Below are positions 51,867 through 61,100 of a DNA stretch of 64,000 nucleotides, in pieces; positions within the stretch are counted from its first letter, which is position 1, and every line of letters begins with the position of its first letter. The notes under the pieces are model-generated. The model made no database searches. It was not told where the DNA came from and saw only the letters and a program-made list of their open reading frames with translations. Source of the DNA: Streptomyces pactum (GTDB lineage Bacteria > Actinomycetota > Actinomycetes > Streptomycetales > Streptomycetaceae); NCBI RefSeq assembly GCF_002005225.1, contig NZ_CP019724.1:4729501-4793500 (forward strand). Direction: 5' to 3'. The translations under genes were made by a program, and so were the position numbers.

Positions 51867-53513
51867 CTACTTGCCTTCCGGCATCGGCTCCGCCTCGCAC
51901 ACCGTGCCGCTCGTCGGGAGCTTTCCGTCGATCAGGTACGAGGTGACGGCGCGCCGCACGCAGGGGTTCCCGCTGTCGAAGGCGCCGTGGCCCTCACCGT
52001 CGTAGGTGAGCTCGAAGCCCACGCCCTCGCCGAGCCGCTCCGCCATACGGGCGGCGCCCGCGTAGGGGGTGGCGGGGTCGCCGGTGTTGCCGACCAGCAG
52101 GATCGGGGGTGCGTCCGGCGCACTCACCTCGGGGTGCTCGGCCTCTCCCGGCACCGGCCAGCCGGTGCAGGCGAGCGTGCCCCACGCCAGGCTCGGCCCG
52201 AACAGGGGGGACGCCGCCACGAACTCGGGCAGCCGCTCCGCCACGTCCGCCAGGGTGTAGCGGTCGCTCGAGTCGTCGCAGGTGATGGCCCGGAACGCGT
52301 CGTTCTCATTGCTTTCGTCGGTGTCGTCGTCCGTACCGCCGTCGTCGGTGTCGCCGCCGGCGCCGCGCTGTGCCAGTTCCTGCGCCAGATCCAGCATGAC
52401 GTCGCCGTCGCCGCGCGCCGCCGCTTCCAGGCCGACGAGGAGCGCGGGCCAGTAGTCCCGCTTGTAGAGCGCGCCGGTGATGGCGTCGGTGAACTCGTCG
52501 CCGTCCAGTTCGCCGCCGCCCGAGGTGGTCAGCGGAGCGTCGTCCAGGTCGGCCCCGAGCTCCACGGCGGTGTCCACGATCGCCTGGACGTCGTCCCCCA
52601 GCGTGCAGCGTTGCCGGGTGCACCAGGCGGCGAAGTGCTCGAAGGCGAGCTGGAACCCTTCGGCCTGCCCGAGGGCCTTCTCCATCATGTCGTGGGTGGG
52701 GTCGACGACGCCGTCCAGTACGGCCCGGCCGACCCTCTCGGGGAACAGGTGGGCGTACACGCCGCCGAGTTGGGTGCCGTACGAGATCCCGAAGTAGTGG
52801 AGCTTCTCGTCGCCGAGGAGGTGCCGCATCAGGTCCATGTCCCGGGCGGCCTCGGTGGTGCCGACGAACGGCAGGACGTCGCCGGAGTTGCGCTCGCACG
52901 CCGCGGCGATCTCCCGGAGGAAGTCGGTCAGCGCCTCGGTCTCGGCCCGCCCGTCGTCGGGCGTGGTGTCCCCCTCGGCCTCCTCGGCGGCGTCGGGGTC
53001 CATGCACCGCACGCCTTGGCTGTCGCCGACGCCGCGCGGGTCGAAGCTCACCAGGTCGTACCGGGAGCGGAGCTTGTCGTAGTCGGGGGCGAGACCGGGC
53101 AGGGCGGTGACTCCGGAGCCTCCGGGGCCGCCGAAGTTGAAGAGCAGGGAGCCGATCCGGTCGTCCGCGTCGCCGCTGGAGCGGGCCCGGATCAGCTCGA
53201 TGCCGATCGACTTCCCGGCGGGCTCCTTCCAGTCCAGCGGCGCCCGCATGGTGGCGCACTGCCACCGGGTGCCGTCGGGGAGGGGCGCGGGGGCCTCGCC
53301 GCCGCCCTGGACGGGGGAGGGGGCGGGGCAGTCCCGCCAGTCCAGGGACTGCTCCCGGAGCCGGTCTTCGTCCTGTGCGTCGGTTGCCGTGCCGCCGCCG
53401 TCACCGCCCCGGCCGCCGTCCTGAGCCGCCGGCGCGCAGGCCGTCAGGGAACAGGAGAGCAGGGTGGCGGTGGACAGCAGGACAGCGGTGGATATCGCTC
53501 GTGCTGAGGGCAT
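51867..53513 (-). CDS. secreted alpha/beta-hydrolase lipoprotein peptidase
   Basis: A 548-residue protein of the SlpD/SlpE (tripeptidyl aminopeptidase-like) class. The signal peptide has the lipobox SLTAC (about residue 25). The alpha/beta hydrolase has LFNFGGPGGSGVTALPG (oxyanion loop, about 123), YFGISYGTQLGG with the nucleophile Ser (about 246), and a C-terminal TAP-type part with NTGDPATPY and EGHGAFDSGNPC, where the Asp and His probably complete the triad. Such enzymes cut short peptides from extracellular proteins. The ATG at 53513 is the start. A highly acidic insert (DTDDGGTDDDTDESNEN) near residue 405 is unusual. Confidence 0.87.
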   Translation of the reverse strand: MPSARAISTAVLLSTATLLSCSLTACAPAAQDGGRGGDGGGTATDAQDEDRLREQSLDWRDCPAPSPVQGGGEAPAPLPDGTRWQCATMRAPLDWKEPAGKSIGIELIRARSSGDADDRIGSLLFNFGGPGGSGVTALPGLAPDYDKLRSRYDLVSFDPRGVGDSQGVRCMDPDAAEEAEGDTTPDDGRAETEALTDFLREIAAACERNSGDVLPFVGTTEAARDMDLMRHLLGDEKLHYFGISYGTQLGGVYAHLFPERVGRAVLDGVVDPTHDMMEKALGQAEGFQLAFEHFAAWCTRQRCTLGDDVQAIVDTAVELGADLDDAPLTTSGGGELDGDEFTDAITGALYKRDYWPALLVGLEAAARGDGDVMLDLAQELAQRGAGGDTDDGGTDDDTDESNENDAFRAITCDDSSDRYTLADVAERLPEFVAASPLFGPSLAWGTLACTGWPVPGEAEHPEVSAPDAPPILLVGNTGDPATPYAGAARMAERLGEGVGFELTYDGEGHGAFDSGNPCVRRAVTSYLIDGKLPTSGTVCEAEPMPEGK

Positions 53514-53626
53514 GGCCTCAGCCTCCGGCGGGCCGTCCGGGTACGCGCGGTGTGGCGTCCATACGGTGGAAAAGGCCTCCGCCGGTGCGGGGCGGAGGCC
53601 GTTGCCAGGTGGTCCCGGGGCGTGGG

Positions 53627-55396
53627 TCAGGTGCGGTTGGCGCTGGACGGGCCGAAGAACTCGATCTCCGCGATGGCCACCTGCTTGTTCTCGGCGGCCG
53701 CGTGGGCCGACTCGATGGTGAAGCGGACCTTGGTGACCTCGCCGACGCGGAAGGGGCGCCGCTGGCCGCCGGCGCCCTGGTCCAGGGTGAGGTCGCGGAT
53801 CTCGGTCTTGCCGTCCTTCGTCGTGATGGTCGCCTGCACCCGGTGCGGCAGGGCCGACTTGCTGAGCTGGTCGGCCTTGGTGGAGGTGCCCGGGGTGATG
53901 ATCAGGTCCAGCAGACGGGTCGGCTCGGTGAAGCTGACCTCGATCCACTGGCCCTGGCCGGACTGCGAGATGCCCGGGCCCCACCAGGTGTTGCTGCGCT
54001 TGTCGATGAGCAGCTCCGGCTTGTGACCGGTGAAGGAGCGCGAGGCCGTGATCCGGTCCGGAGAGACCGGGGCGCGCTTGGCGAAGTGGTCGCGGGTGGC
54101 CTGGATCCCGTCGGGGATGTAGACGAAGCCGAGGACCACCAGGGTGATGACCACGACGACGGTGATCCAGGTGCCGATGCGGTCGAAGACACGGCGCAGG
54201 CGCGGGCGGTCGCCGGCCCACGGGGTCTCGCGGCGCCGGCCGCCGAAGAGCCGGCGCCACCAGGGGGCGGGCGCGGTGTCGGCGTCGCCGGTGCGGGTGA
54301 GGGGCATCGCACAGCGCGCGCAGTAGTGCCGGTCGGGACGGTTGGGGGTGGAACACCACGGGCAGGGCGGGCCGTTGGCGATGTCCGGCTGGTGGCCGGG
54401 GGCGCGCACCTGCGGCCGGTCGGCGTCGGGGCGGCCGGGCAGGACCGGGGCGACGGTGGGGGGCGGGGCCGGAGCGGGGGCCTCCGGTTCGGCGACGGGG
54501 ACGAGGAGGGAGCGGGCCCGGTCGGACATCGTGTCGGAGAGGGCGTTCGGGGCCGGGGCGGACGCCATCGGGGTGGTGGGGGCGGTCTCGTCCACGCCGG
54601 GGGTACGGGAGGCTCGGGCGGTGCCCGCGTTCGCGTGGGTGCCCGGGCTTCCGGTGGTGCCCGTCGGCCCGGTGCTTCCGGTGCCGCTGGGAGAACCGGT
54701 GGGACCCGTGGGACCGGCGGGGCCTGCGGAAGCGGCGTGGCCCGCGGCTCCCGTGCCGCCCGCGGTGCCGCCCGCGCCCGCGGAGCCTGCCGCGCCCGCG
54801 GCTCCGGCGGCTCCTGCGGCGGCCCCCGCTCCGGCGGTTCCGGCGGTACGCGCGGCAGCCGCGGTTCCGGGTGCGCTCGAGGCACCGGAGGAACCGGAGG
54901 CACCAGCAGCGCCCGCCGCGTTCCCGGCACCGGCTGCACCGGCTGCACCGGCTGCACCGGCTGCACCGGCTGCACCGGCTGCACCGGCTACACCGGCCGC
55001 GCCGGCCGCGCCCTGTGCCCCGTAGTCACCGCGACGCGTGGCGTCGTTCGTCTCCGGGGTGCCGGTCCCGTCCGTTCCGGTTCCGTCGGCGCCGGTCCTG
55101 TCCGTCCCCGTGGGGCCGGTCGCGTCCGCCGGGTGGCGCGGGTGGGGCACGGCCGGGGTCTCCTCGGTGTCGTCGTCCGGTCCGCCGGCGGCGGGCGCCG
55201 TGCGGTCGTGCCGGGCGGGGGGCACGCCCGCACCGCCGAAGGCGTCCCAGCCGGGGCCCTGGTCGGGCGGGGCGGCCGCGGGTCGCGTCGTGCGGGCGCC
55301 GGCCTGTTCCCAGCGGAGTACGGCGCCGCACGCGTCGCAGAAGGACTGGCCCGGTTCCGCGCGGGTTCCGCACTCGGCGCAATTCTGCGTGGTCAT
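53627..55396 (-). CDS. membrane protein of the contractile injection cluster with zinc ribbons and discoidin-like domain
   Basis: A 589-residue protein. N-terminal zinc ribbon CAECGTRAEPGQSFCDACG (residues 6-24), then about 300 residues of low complexity, much of it collagen-like (GAAGAAG and GPTGPTG repeats). A second zinc ribbon is CPWCSTPNRPDRHYCARC, followed by one membrane helix (WITVVVVITLVVLGFVYI, about 425) and a C-terminal F5/8 type C (discoidin)-like jelly-roll domain (VSPDRITASRSFTGHKPELL start). The ATG overlaps the stop of the previous gene (ATGA). Streptomyces injection clusters encode a conserved membrane protein, called CisA in recent reports if I remember correctly, and this is the likely equivalent. 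It may tie the particle to the cytoplasmic membrane. Confidence 0.72.
   Translation of the reverse strand: MTTQNCAECGTRAEPGQSFCDACGAVLRWEQAGARTTRPAAAPPDQGPGWDAFGGAGVPPARHDRTAPAAGGPDDDTEETPAVPHPRHPADATGPTGTDRTGADGTGTDGTGTPETNDATRRGDYGAQGAAGAAGVAGAAGAAGAAGAAGAAGAAGAGNAAGAAGASGSSGASSAPGTAAAARTAGTAGAGAAAGAAGAAGAAGSAGAGGTAGGTGAAGHAASAGPAGPTGPTGSPSGTGSTGPTGTTGSPGTHANAGTARASRTPGVDETAPTTPMASAPAPNALSDTMSDRARSLLVPVAEPEAPAPAPPPTVAPVLPGRPDADRPQVRAPGHQPDIANGPPCPWCSTPNRPDRHYCARCAMPLTRTGDADTAPAPWWRRLFGGRRRETPWAGDRPRLRRVFDRIGTWITVVVVITLVVLGFVYIPDGIQATRDHFAKRAPVSPDRITASRSFTGHKPELLIDKRSNTWWGPGISQSGQGQWIEVSFTEPTRLLDLIITPGTSTKADQLSKSALPHRVQATITTKDGKTEIRDLTLDQGAGGQRRPFRVGEVTKVRFTIESAHAAAENKQVAIAEIEFFGPSSANRT
54929..54995. 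repeat. 9-bp minisatellite coding for GAA repeats
   Basis: CACCGGCTG repeats about seven times, coding on the minus strand for a repeated Gly-Ala-Ala unit in the collagen-like linker of the gene at 53627-55396. The number of units may vary between strains. Confidence 0.8.
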
Positions 55397-55965
55397 CTCT
55401 CCGGGGTCCTTTCGGAGGCGGTCACTTCGACCGTGTAGGGCATGTGGGCGGGGCGGGCGGCGGCGACGAGGCCGTCCAGGCGATGGGTGTCGGCCGGGGA
55501 CGGGTCGGGCAGCCGGAGGGCGACGTGGAGGCGGGGGCGCGGGGTGCCGGGGAACGGGCCCAGCGGGCGGGCGTTCCACGCGGCGCCGCCGCTCTCGGTG
55601 ATCTCGGGCTCGACGCCGAACGCGAGCCGTACCGCCTCGGCCAGGCCGCGCCGGGTGCCGCGTACGCGGTGCAGGCGGGCCGCGGCGGCGACGGCGTCGC
55701 GCAGCCGGTCCTCGGGCTCGGTGCCGTCGGTCTCGGCGCCGACCCAGGTGCCGAGCCACCGGGCGAAGTCGGCCGGGGTGAGGGCCGGGTCGAAGTAGGT
55801 GTCCAGGCAGTCCAGGACGTTCAGGATCGGGGCCAGGACGTCGTCGAGGCCGCCGACGAAGCGCTGCGCGAGGTCGTCGTCGGCGAAGACGGCCGGGAGC
55901 ATCGAGCCGATGGGCAGCGAGGAGCCGAGGCCGTCGACGGAACCCCGGTGGGAGGTGGCCGTCAC
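55393..55965 (-). CDS. gpI-like tail/baseplate protein of the contractile injection system
   Basis: A 190-residue protein. VTATSHRGSVDGLGSSLPIG start, then LDDVLAPILNVLDCLDTYFDP, FARWLGTWVGAE and RLHRVRGTRRGLAEAVRLAFGVEPEI, all typical of the P2 gpI / T4 gp7-like tail proteins that build the baseplate wedge. The GTG at 55965 overlaps the baseplate J stop by 4 bases and its own stop overlaps the next gene, so the genes are translationally coupled. Usual length is about 190-200. Confidence 0.82.
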   Translation of the reverse strand: MTATSHRGSVDGLGSSLPIGSMLPAVFADDDLAQRFVGGLDDVLAPILNVLDCLDTYFDPALTPADFARWLGTWVGAETDGTEPEDRLRDAVAAAARLHRVRGTRRGLAEAVRLAFGVEPEITESGGAAWNARPLGPFPGTPRPRLHVALRLPDPSPADTHRLDGLVAAARPAHMPYTVEVTASERTPER

Positions 55966-57920
55966 GCGTTGTCCCCGATCACTCGGACGCGGTGGTCGAA
56001 GGAGAAGACCAGCGCGGGCGCCTCGAGGTCGATGCGGTCGGTGGGGTCGCCGCGCTTGCCGGTGAGGGGGTCGGCGGGGTGCAGCACGACCTCGTCGACG
56101 AGTTCGACGCCGGGCACGCGCTGGAGCACGGCGAAGACCTCGCCGGCCTGCACGGGACGCCCGAAGGGCCAGCCCTTGCCGTCCGTGCCGCCGGTGAGCG
56201 GGTCGAGGTGCCGGTAGAGGGCGTCGTGGGCCTGGCGGCGCACGCGGTCGGTGTCGACGCCGCGGAAGGCGTGCACGGTCGCGACGACGGTGACGCCCTG
56301 GTAGTACGGCGGGCCGACGGCGAGGCGGGTGCCGATCAGGCGGCGCTCGTCGAGGTGTCGGGTGATGCGGTCCAGCAGGGCGTCGCCGGGGACGAGTTGC
56401 TCGAAGCGGAGCCGTCCGCCGGGGTCGGGCACGGCCTGCGGGACGACCAGGACCCGGACCGCGTAGGCCCCGTGGTCGCCCTCCTCGCCCTCCAGGCAGG
56501 TGATCCGGGCGGTCTCGGGGGCGGCCCGGCGGGCGAGCTCCTCGTAGTCGCGCAGGGTCACGGCGCGCTCCTGGGCGCGCAGGGTGATCGGCGCCCGGAG
56601 CTTCGCCTCCTCGACGGTCTCGCCGTCGACGCCGCCACGCGCGGCCTCGCGGTTGACGACCTCCGAGACGTACGGGATGGAGGTGCGCAGCACCTGTACG
56701 GCGCCGCGGGCCACGTTGCCGGACCTGCCGCCGCCGGTGCGGTAGCGGCGGGCGCGGATGACGGCGCCCTTGGGGGCGACGGTGCCGTACTGGCGCAGGG
56801 TGCCGTCGGCCTCGCGGACGGCGGGGCCGAAGGCGATCGCACCGGTCGCGGCGTCCAGCGTGATGTGGTGGTCGCCGGGTCCGGAGCCCGCGAAGTGCGG
56901 GACGACCTGCCAGTCCTGCCAGCCGTCGTCGGCGGCGGTCTGGAGGAGGACGGGCGGGTCGTCGGCGACGACGGGGGCGTGCTCGAGCCGAAGCCGCTGG
57001 CCGGGCAGGCCGGTGGACTCGCCGAGGACCTCGTCGTACACGGTCTCGGCGTGGACGGCGCCGGTGGTGCCGCCGATGGTGTACGCCTCGGCGGAGTGGA
57101 TGGTCGGCGAGGTCGTGTAGAAGGGCTGGCCGGGCAGGGGGTCGGTGACCCGGCAGCGTATCCAGCCGGCCTCGTGGCCGCCGTTGCGGGACAGCACGTG
57201 CCCGCCGGGCACGTGGAGCACGATGTCGCCGGGGCGGTTGAGGCCGCCGGTGCCGTCCCGGTCGACCTCGCAGGGCTGCCAGCCGTCCTCGGTCCAGGCC
57301 TCCCAGACCAGGGGCGGCTGCCGGGGGTCGACGCCGACACCGTCGACGCGGCTGTCGAGTTCCAGGGCGAGCGCGCAGTGCGGGGTGGCGGCGGTGAGGC
57401 CGATGAGCATGCAGTCGCCGGGGGCCGGGGCCTCGGAGAAGCACATCAGGTGCTCGCCCTCGGCGAGGTCCGTGGTCCGGTCGGTGACGGCCTCGCCACG
57501 GTGCTGCACCATCAGGTGGCCGAGCGAGCACGGTACGACGGTCAGGTCGCCGACGGTGGAGAAGACGACGGCCTCGTCCCGCTCGGTGCGCAGGGTGGCG
57601 ACCTCGGTGCCGACCGGGACCAGGACCGCGTCCTCCTGCGGCGCGGACAGCCAGAAGGTGACGTCCGTGCGCGCGGCGGACGGCGGGAAGAGCGTGATGC
57701 CGACCAGGTCGAGGAAGGCGAGGTGGTTCTTCTCCGGTACCCGGTTGAGCCGGTAGACGATCTGGTCGGCCATGTGGGCGACCGTCTCGACGAGGGTGAC
57801 GCCGGGGTCGGAGACGTTGTGGTCGGTCCACTCCGGGGCGCGCTGCTGGATGTAGCGCTTGGCGTCGTCGACGAACTGCTGGAACCGGCGGTCGTCGAGG
57901 TTGGGGGAGGGCAGGGACAT
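55962..57920 (-). CDS. baseplate J-like protein (gp6 class)
   Basis: A 652-residue protein. The N-terminal part begins LPSPNLDDRRFQQFVDDAKRYIQ and includes DHNVSDPGVTLVETVAHMADQIVYRLNRV, the hallmark of baseplate J / T4 gp6-like wedge proteins of contractile injection systems. The central domain is beta-rich (VSEVVNREAARGG, LRAQERAVTLRDYEELARR). The wedge attaches to gp25 and gpI-like partners encoded next to it. ATG at 57920; the previous stop overlaps by one base. The length is normal for CIS. Confidence 0.85.
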   Translation of the reverse strand: MSLPSPNLDDRRFQQFVDDAKRYIQQRAPEWTDHNVSDPGVTLVETVAHMADQIVYRLNRVPEKNHLAFLDLVGITLFPPSAARTDVTFWLSAPQEDAVLVPVGTEVATLRTERDEAVVFSTVGDLTVVPCSLGHLMVQHRGEAVTDRTTDLAEGEHLMCFSEAPAPGDCMLIGLTAATPHCALALELDSRVDGVGVDPRQPPLVWEAWTEDGWQPCEVDRDGTGGLNRPGDIVLHVPGGHVLSRNGGHEAGWIRCRVTDPLPGQPFYTTSPTIHSAEAYTIGGTTGAVHAETVYDEVLGESTGLPGQRLRLEHAPVVADDPPVLLQTAADDGWQDWQVVPHFAGSGPGDHHITLDAATGAIAFGPAVREADGTLRQYGTVAPKGAVIRARRYRTGGGRSGNVARGAVQVLRTSIPYVSEVVNREAARGGVDGETVEEAKLRAPITLRAQERAVTLRDYEELARRAAPETARITCLEGEEGDHGAYAVRVLVVPQAVPDPGGRLRFEQLVPGDALLDRITRHLDERRLIGTRLAVGPPYYQGVTVVATVHAFRGVDTDRVRRQAHDALYRHLDPLTGGTDGKGWPFGRPVQAGEVFAVLQRVPGVELVDEVVLHPADPLTGKRGDPTDRIDLEAPALVFSFDHRVRVIGDNA

Positions 57921-58369
57921 CAGCGGTCGCTTTCGAAGGAGCCCGGGAGGCCGGCGCGGCCGTCGAGGTCCGGCTCGTCGTGGGAGGGGATGACGTAGAA
58001 CGGGAAGACCAGGCTGCGCGGGTTGTTGGTGCCGCGGATCGAGTAGCGCACGTCGATGTAGAGGACGCTCTGGTCGTCACCGGCGGTGACCTCGACCTCC
58101 TGGACCTCGATGCGCGGCTCCCAGCGGTCGAGGCTCACGTGCACCTCGTGCTGGATGCGGCCGGCGGTCTGCTCGTTGACCGGGGCGAAGACGAGGTCGT
58201 GGATGGCGCAGCCGAACTCGGGGCGCATCGGCCGCTCGCCGGGGGCGGTGGCCAGGACCAACTGCATGGCCTCCTCGATCTCCCGCTCGCCGCTGACCAG
58301 GGCGATGCCGCCGGTGGGCCCGATGCGCAGGGGGAACGACCAGCCGGATCCGACGAACTGTTCGGCCAT
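57920..58369 (-). CDS. gp25-like baseplate wedge protein
   Basis: A 149-residue protein. GWSFPLRIGPTGGIALVSGEREIEEAMQLVLATAPGERPMRPEFG (landmark only) is the gp25 / GPW family core, which nucleates sheath assembly at the baseplate. ATG at 58369; an upstream in-frame start at 58411 is rejected as it lies in the spacer after the spike gene. Stop overlaps the next ATG by one base. Confidence 0.87.
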   Translation of the reverse strand: MAEQFVGSGWSFPLRIGPTGGIALVSGEREIEEAMQLVLATAPGERPMRPEFGCAIHDLVFAPVNEQTAGRIQHEVHVSLDRWEPRIEVQEVEVTAGDDQSVLYIDVRYSIRGTNNPRSLVFPFYVIPSHDEPDLDGRAGLPGSFESDR

Positions 58370-58436
58370 CAGAGGGCCACCTGCCTTTCCCGTTGCCTTC
58401 TGCCGACGCACCCGGGGCGTCGGCGCGGTCGTCCGG

Positions 58437-60350
58437 TCATCCGAACGGGTACTTGATCTCGTTGACGAAGAAGCCGCCGTACAGGTCGAGCTTGGCGCCG
58501 GTGATCTTCGTGTTGGCGGCCGTGATCGTCGCCAGACCCGTGGCGGTGAGGGTCGCGGCGCCGGTCGACGTCATGTTCAGGGCGCCGCCCAGCGCGTTCA
58601 CCGCGACCACGCCGCCCAGCGACTTGAGGTTGACGATGCCCTTGCCCTCGAGGGTGAGCGGTCCGCCACTCCTGATCGTCACCGACCGGCGTCCTTCCAG
58701 GGTGAGGTTCATGCCCGCCTCCACCGACACCGAGCGGCTGCCGGTGATGCTGACCGAGCCGGCGCTGTCGATGGTGATCTCGGTCTTGGTGCGGTCGAGG
58801 TTGATGGTCAGCCTGTCGTTGCCGCTGGCGATCCGGACGCCCTGCTTGCGCATGCCGGTCCGCTGGCTGAGCAGGTCGACGCGGTTGCCCTGGCGGTCGG
58901 ACAGGGTGTGCCGGGCGGCCTTCTTCTTCAGGCCGTCGTGCAGCGGGACGTCGACCTTGGTCGGCAGGTCCCGGCCGTTGTAGAGCCCGCCGATCACGAA
59001 CGGGTGGTCCAGCGCCCCCCGGTCGAAGGCCACCAGCACCTCGTCGCCGACGTCCATGGGGAAGACGCCGCCGCCGCCCACGCCGCCCATCTGCACGCTG
59101 CGCGCCCAGTCGCTGACGTAGGCGTCGTCCAGCCACGGGAACTGGAGCTTGACCCTGCCCTGCTTCAGCGGGTCCTGTACGTCGGTGACGATGGCGTTGG
59201 CGACGCTGGGCAGCCGGGCCGCGCTCGCGGGGTCCGTGCCACCGCCGCCGCCCGAGGCCAGCCCGTACAGGGAACGCCACTGGCGTCCGCTGACCGTGAT
59301 CCAGGACTGGTAGGGCTCGCTGTCGCCGAAGTGGTGGCGTACCGAGGTGACGGTGTACTTGCCCTCGAAGGGCTTGCCGACGTCGCTGAGCGCCACGGGC
59401 ACACCGGGCCGCAGGTCGGGGCTGCCCTTGACCGCGATCTCCAGTTCGGCGAAGGAGGACGTGACGTCGGCGGCGAGGGACTTCGCCGCGTGCCGGACCT
59501 CGTCCTGCCGGTCGTAGGGGTTGGCGGTCTCGACGAGTTTGGCGGCCTTGAACTTGCCGGCCGCCTCGCCCGGTGTGGAGCCGATGGCGATGCCCGGGTC
59601 GGTCCTGGCGGGCGCGATCTCGGTGATCTTCTTCTTGGTGGTGACGTTCCAGCCGCGCGACTCGACCTTGCCGACCTGGTCGGCGGCGGTCACCGCGGCC
59701 CGCAGCCGCATGATGTCGTGGCGGGCCTGGAGGACGAAGGCGCTCTGGTCGCCGTCCGTGTTCGGGGAGGGCGCACCGGCCGACGGGTTCGGCTTGACGA
59801 ACCGGAACTTCCCCTTGGCGTCGACGTACATCACCATGTTGTTCTCGTCGGCGAGCCGGGCGAGGAAGTCCCAGTCGGTGACGTTCGACTGGCTGATGAA
59901 CCCGTACGCGCCCTTCGTCGGCACGATCCGCCCGATGGACACGCCGTCCATGGCGGCGAGTTTGCGGGCGATGTCGGAGGCCTTCTGGTTGCGGTACGCG
60001 GCCACGCGGCGCTGGCGCATCATGCGGTGCCCGAAGTCGTAGCCGCGGATCACGGTGTAGCTGCCGGTGCCGTCGTAGTCGGCCTCCATGGCGGTGACCT
60101 CGCCGGTCAGCAGGGGTTTGCCGACGCCCTGGCCGTCGGCCACCGGGGTGATGACCACCCTGGTGCCGAACTGCACGTTCAGTTTGCCGAGGACCAGGTG
60201 GTCGGGGTCGCGGAAGGTGATGCGGAAGGCCGCGGGCACGCCGATGCCCTGGTCGACCCAGCCGTCGACGAGCATCAGGGCGATGTCGTCGGGCAGCTTC
60301 GCGGCGCCGATCCGGACCTGGACGATGCTGGAGAACGCGGGACGCACCAT
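58437..60350 (-). CDS. spike-hub protein (VgrG / gp27-gp5-like)
   Basis: A 637-residue protein. The N-terminal hub part (about 1-350) follows the phage late control D / gp27 fold (IGAAKLPDDIALMLVDGWVD, ITFRDPDHLVLGKLNVQFGTRV); the OB and beta-helix spike part (about 370-630) contains GRVKLQFPWLDDAYVSDWARSVQMG, GDEVLVAFDRGALDHPFVIG and repeating beta strands (SVSITGSRSVSVEAGMNLTLEG). The spike trimer tips the tube. ATG at 60350 overlaps the previous stop (TGATG). It lacks an added enzymatic C-terminal domain. Confidence 0.85.
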   Translation of the reverse strand: MVRPAFSSIVQVRIGAAKLPDDIALMLVDGWVDQGIGVPAAFRITFRDPDHLVLGKLNVQFGTRVVITPVADGQGVGKPLLTGEVTAMEADYDGTGSYTVIRGYDFGHRMMRQRRVAAYRNQKASDIARKLAAMDGVSIGRIVPTKGAYGFISQSNVTDWDFLARLADENNMVMYVDAKGKFRFVKPNPSAGAPSPNTDGDQSAFVLQARHDIMRLRAAVTAADQVGKVESRGWNVTTKKKITEIAPARTDPGIAIGSTPGEAAGKFKAAKLVETANPYDRQDEVRHAAKSLAADVTSSFAELEIAVKGSPDLRPGVPVALSDVGKPFEGKYTVTSVRHHFGDSEPYQSWITVSGRQWRSLYGLASGGGGGTDPASAARLPSVANAIVTDVQDPLKQGRVKLQFPWLDDAYVSDWARSVQMGGVGGGGVFPMDVGDEVLVAFDRGALDHPFVIGGLYNGRDLPTKVDVPLHDGLKKKAARHTLSDRQGNRVDLLSQRTGMRKQGVRIASGNDRLTINLDRTKTEITIDSAGSVSITGSRSVSVEAGMNLTLEGRRSVTIRSGGPLTLEGKGIVNLKSLGGVVAVNALGGALNMTSTGAATLTATGLATITAANTKITGAKLDLYGGFFVNEIKYPFG

Positions 60351-61072
60351 CAGTGAGGCACCTCCTCGGAGGCGGGCAGCATGAGTTCGGTGCCGGTCGG
60401 CAGGCGGGACGGGTCGTCGATGCCGTTGGCCTCGGCGATCGCCCGCCACGCGCCCGCGCTGCCGTACTCCCGCCAGGCCAGCGACTGCAGCGAGTCCCCG
60501 GCGACGACCCGGTGCACGCGCTGGGCGGTGAGCGCGCCGGAGGTCGGGTTCTGACCCCGGGTCGGTCCGGGGATCTCGACCAGGTGCACCTGGCAGGTGG
60601 CGCGGATGGGCACGCCGGTGGTGCCGAAGAGGGTGTACGACGCCTCGACGGACGCGACGTACGCGGTGAACCGTGCCGTGGAGAACGACCCCCACTCGAA
60701 GACCACCCAGGGCGGCGACGGCTGGTCGGCGGCGAGGCTCTCGGCGGTCACCTCGCAGCAGCTCAGCAGCGACTCGACCTTCTTCAGCACCGTGTTGCCG
60801 CCCGGCTTGGTGGAGGAGTCCAGAAAGACCTCCAGGGTCATCTCCCGCGGCTCGGCGCCCATGAACTGGGGCTTCGCGGCCTTGCGCACGGCCGCCGTCG
60901 GGGTGGCGTTCCACTGGGTCCGCTGGGTGAGGGACAACTGGGCCGGGTTGAACTCGAAGCCGAACCTGCGCATCAGCGCGCCGGGGGTGGTGGTCGTGCC
61001 GGTGGGGGGCTGGTGGATGGCGAGGTTGGCGCGTACGAGGCTCTTGCCGGCGCCCTTGCCGCTCTTTGCCAT
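60350..61072 (-). CDS. CIS hub adaptor with LysM domain (gp53-like)
   Basis: A 240-residue protein. The N-terminal part (FGFEFNPAQLSLTQRTQWNATP, about 32-53) is a contractile-injection tube-adaptor domain, and the C-terminus is LysM (VHRVVAGDSLQSLAWREYGSAGAWRAIAEANGIDDP, landmark, about 185-225). The same order occurs in other extracellular and cytoplasmic CIS as the adaptor between tube and hub. ATG at 61072 with GAGAGGAAG upstream. Its stop overlaps the spike start. Confidence 0.85.
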   Translation of the reverse strand: MAKSGKGAGKSLVRANLAIHQPPTGTTTTPGALMRRFGFEFNPAQLSLTQRTQWNATPTAAVRKAAKPQFMGAEPREMTLEVFLDSSTKPGGNTVLKKVESLLSCCEVTAESLAADQPSPPWVVFEWGSFSTARFTAYVASVEASYTLFGTTGVPIRATCQVHLVEIPGPTRGQNPTSGALTAQRVHRVVAGDSLQSLAWREYGSAGAWRAIAEANGIDDPSRLPTGTELMLPASEEVPH

Positions 61073-61100
61073 GGGTCTTCCTCTCTGCTCCGCGGCGCCG

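Noticed and set aside
53375..55438. Long plus-strand frames across the injection-cluster genes
   Set aside because: They are antisense shadows of the minus-strand genes with repetitive, high-GC codons.
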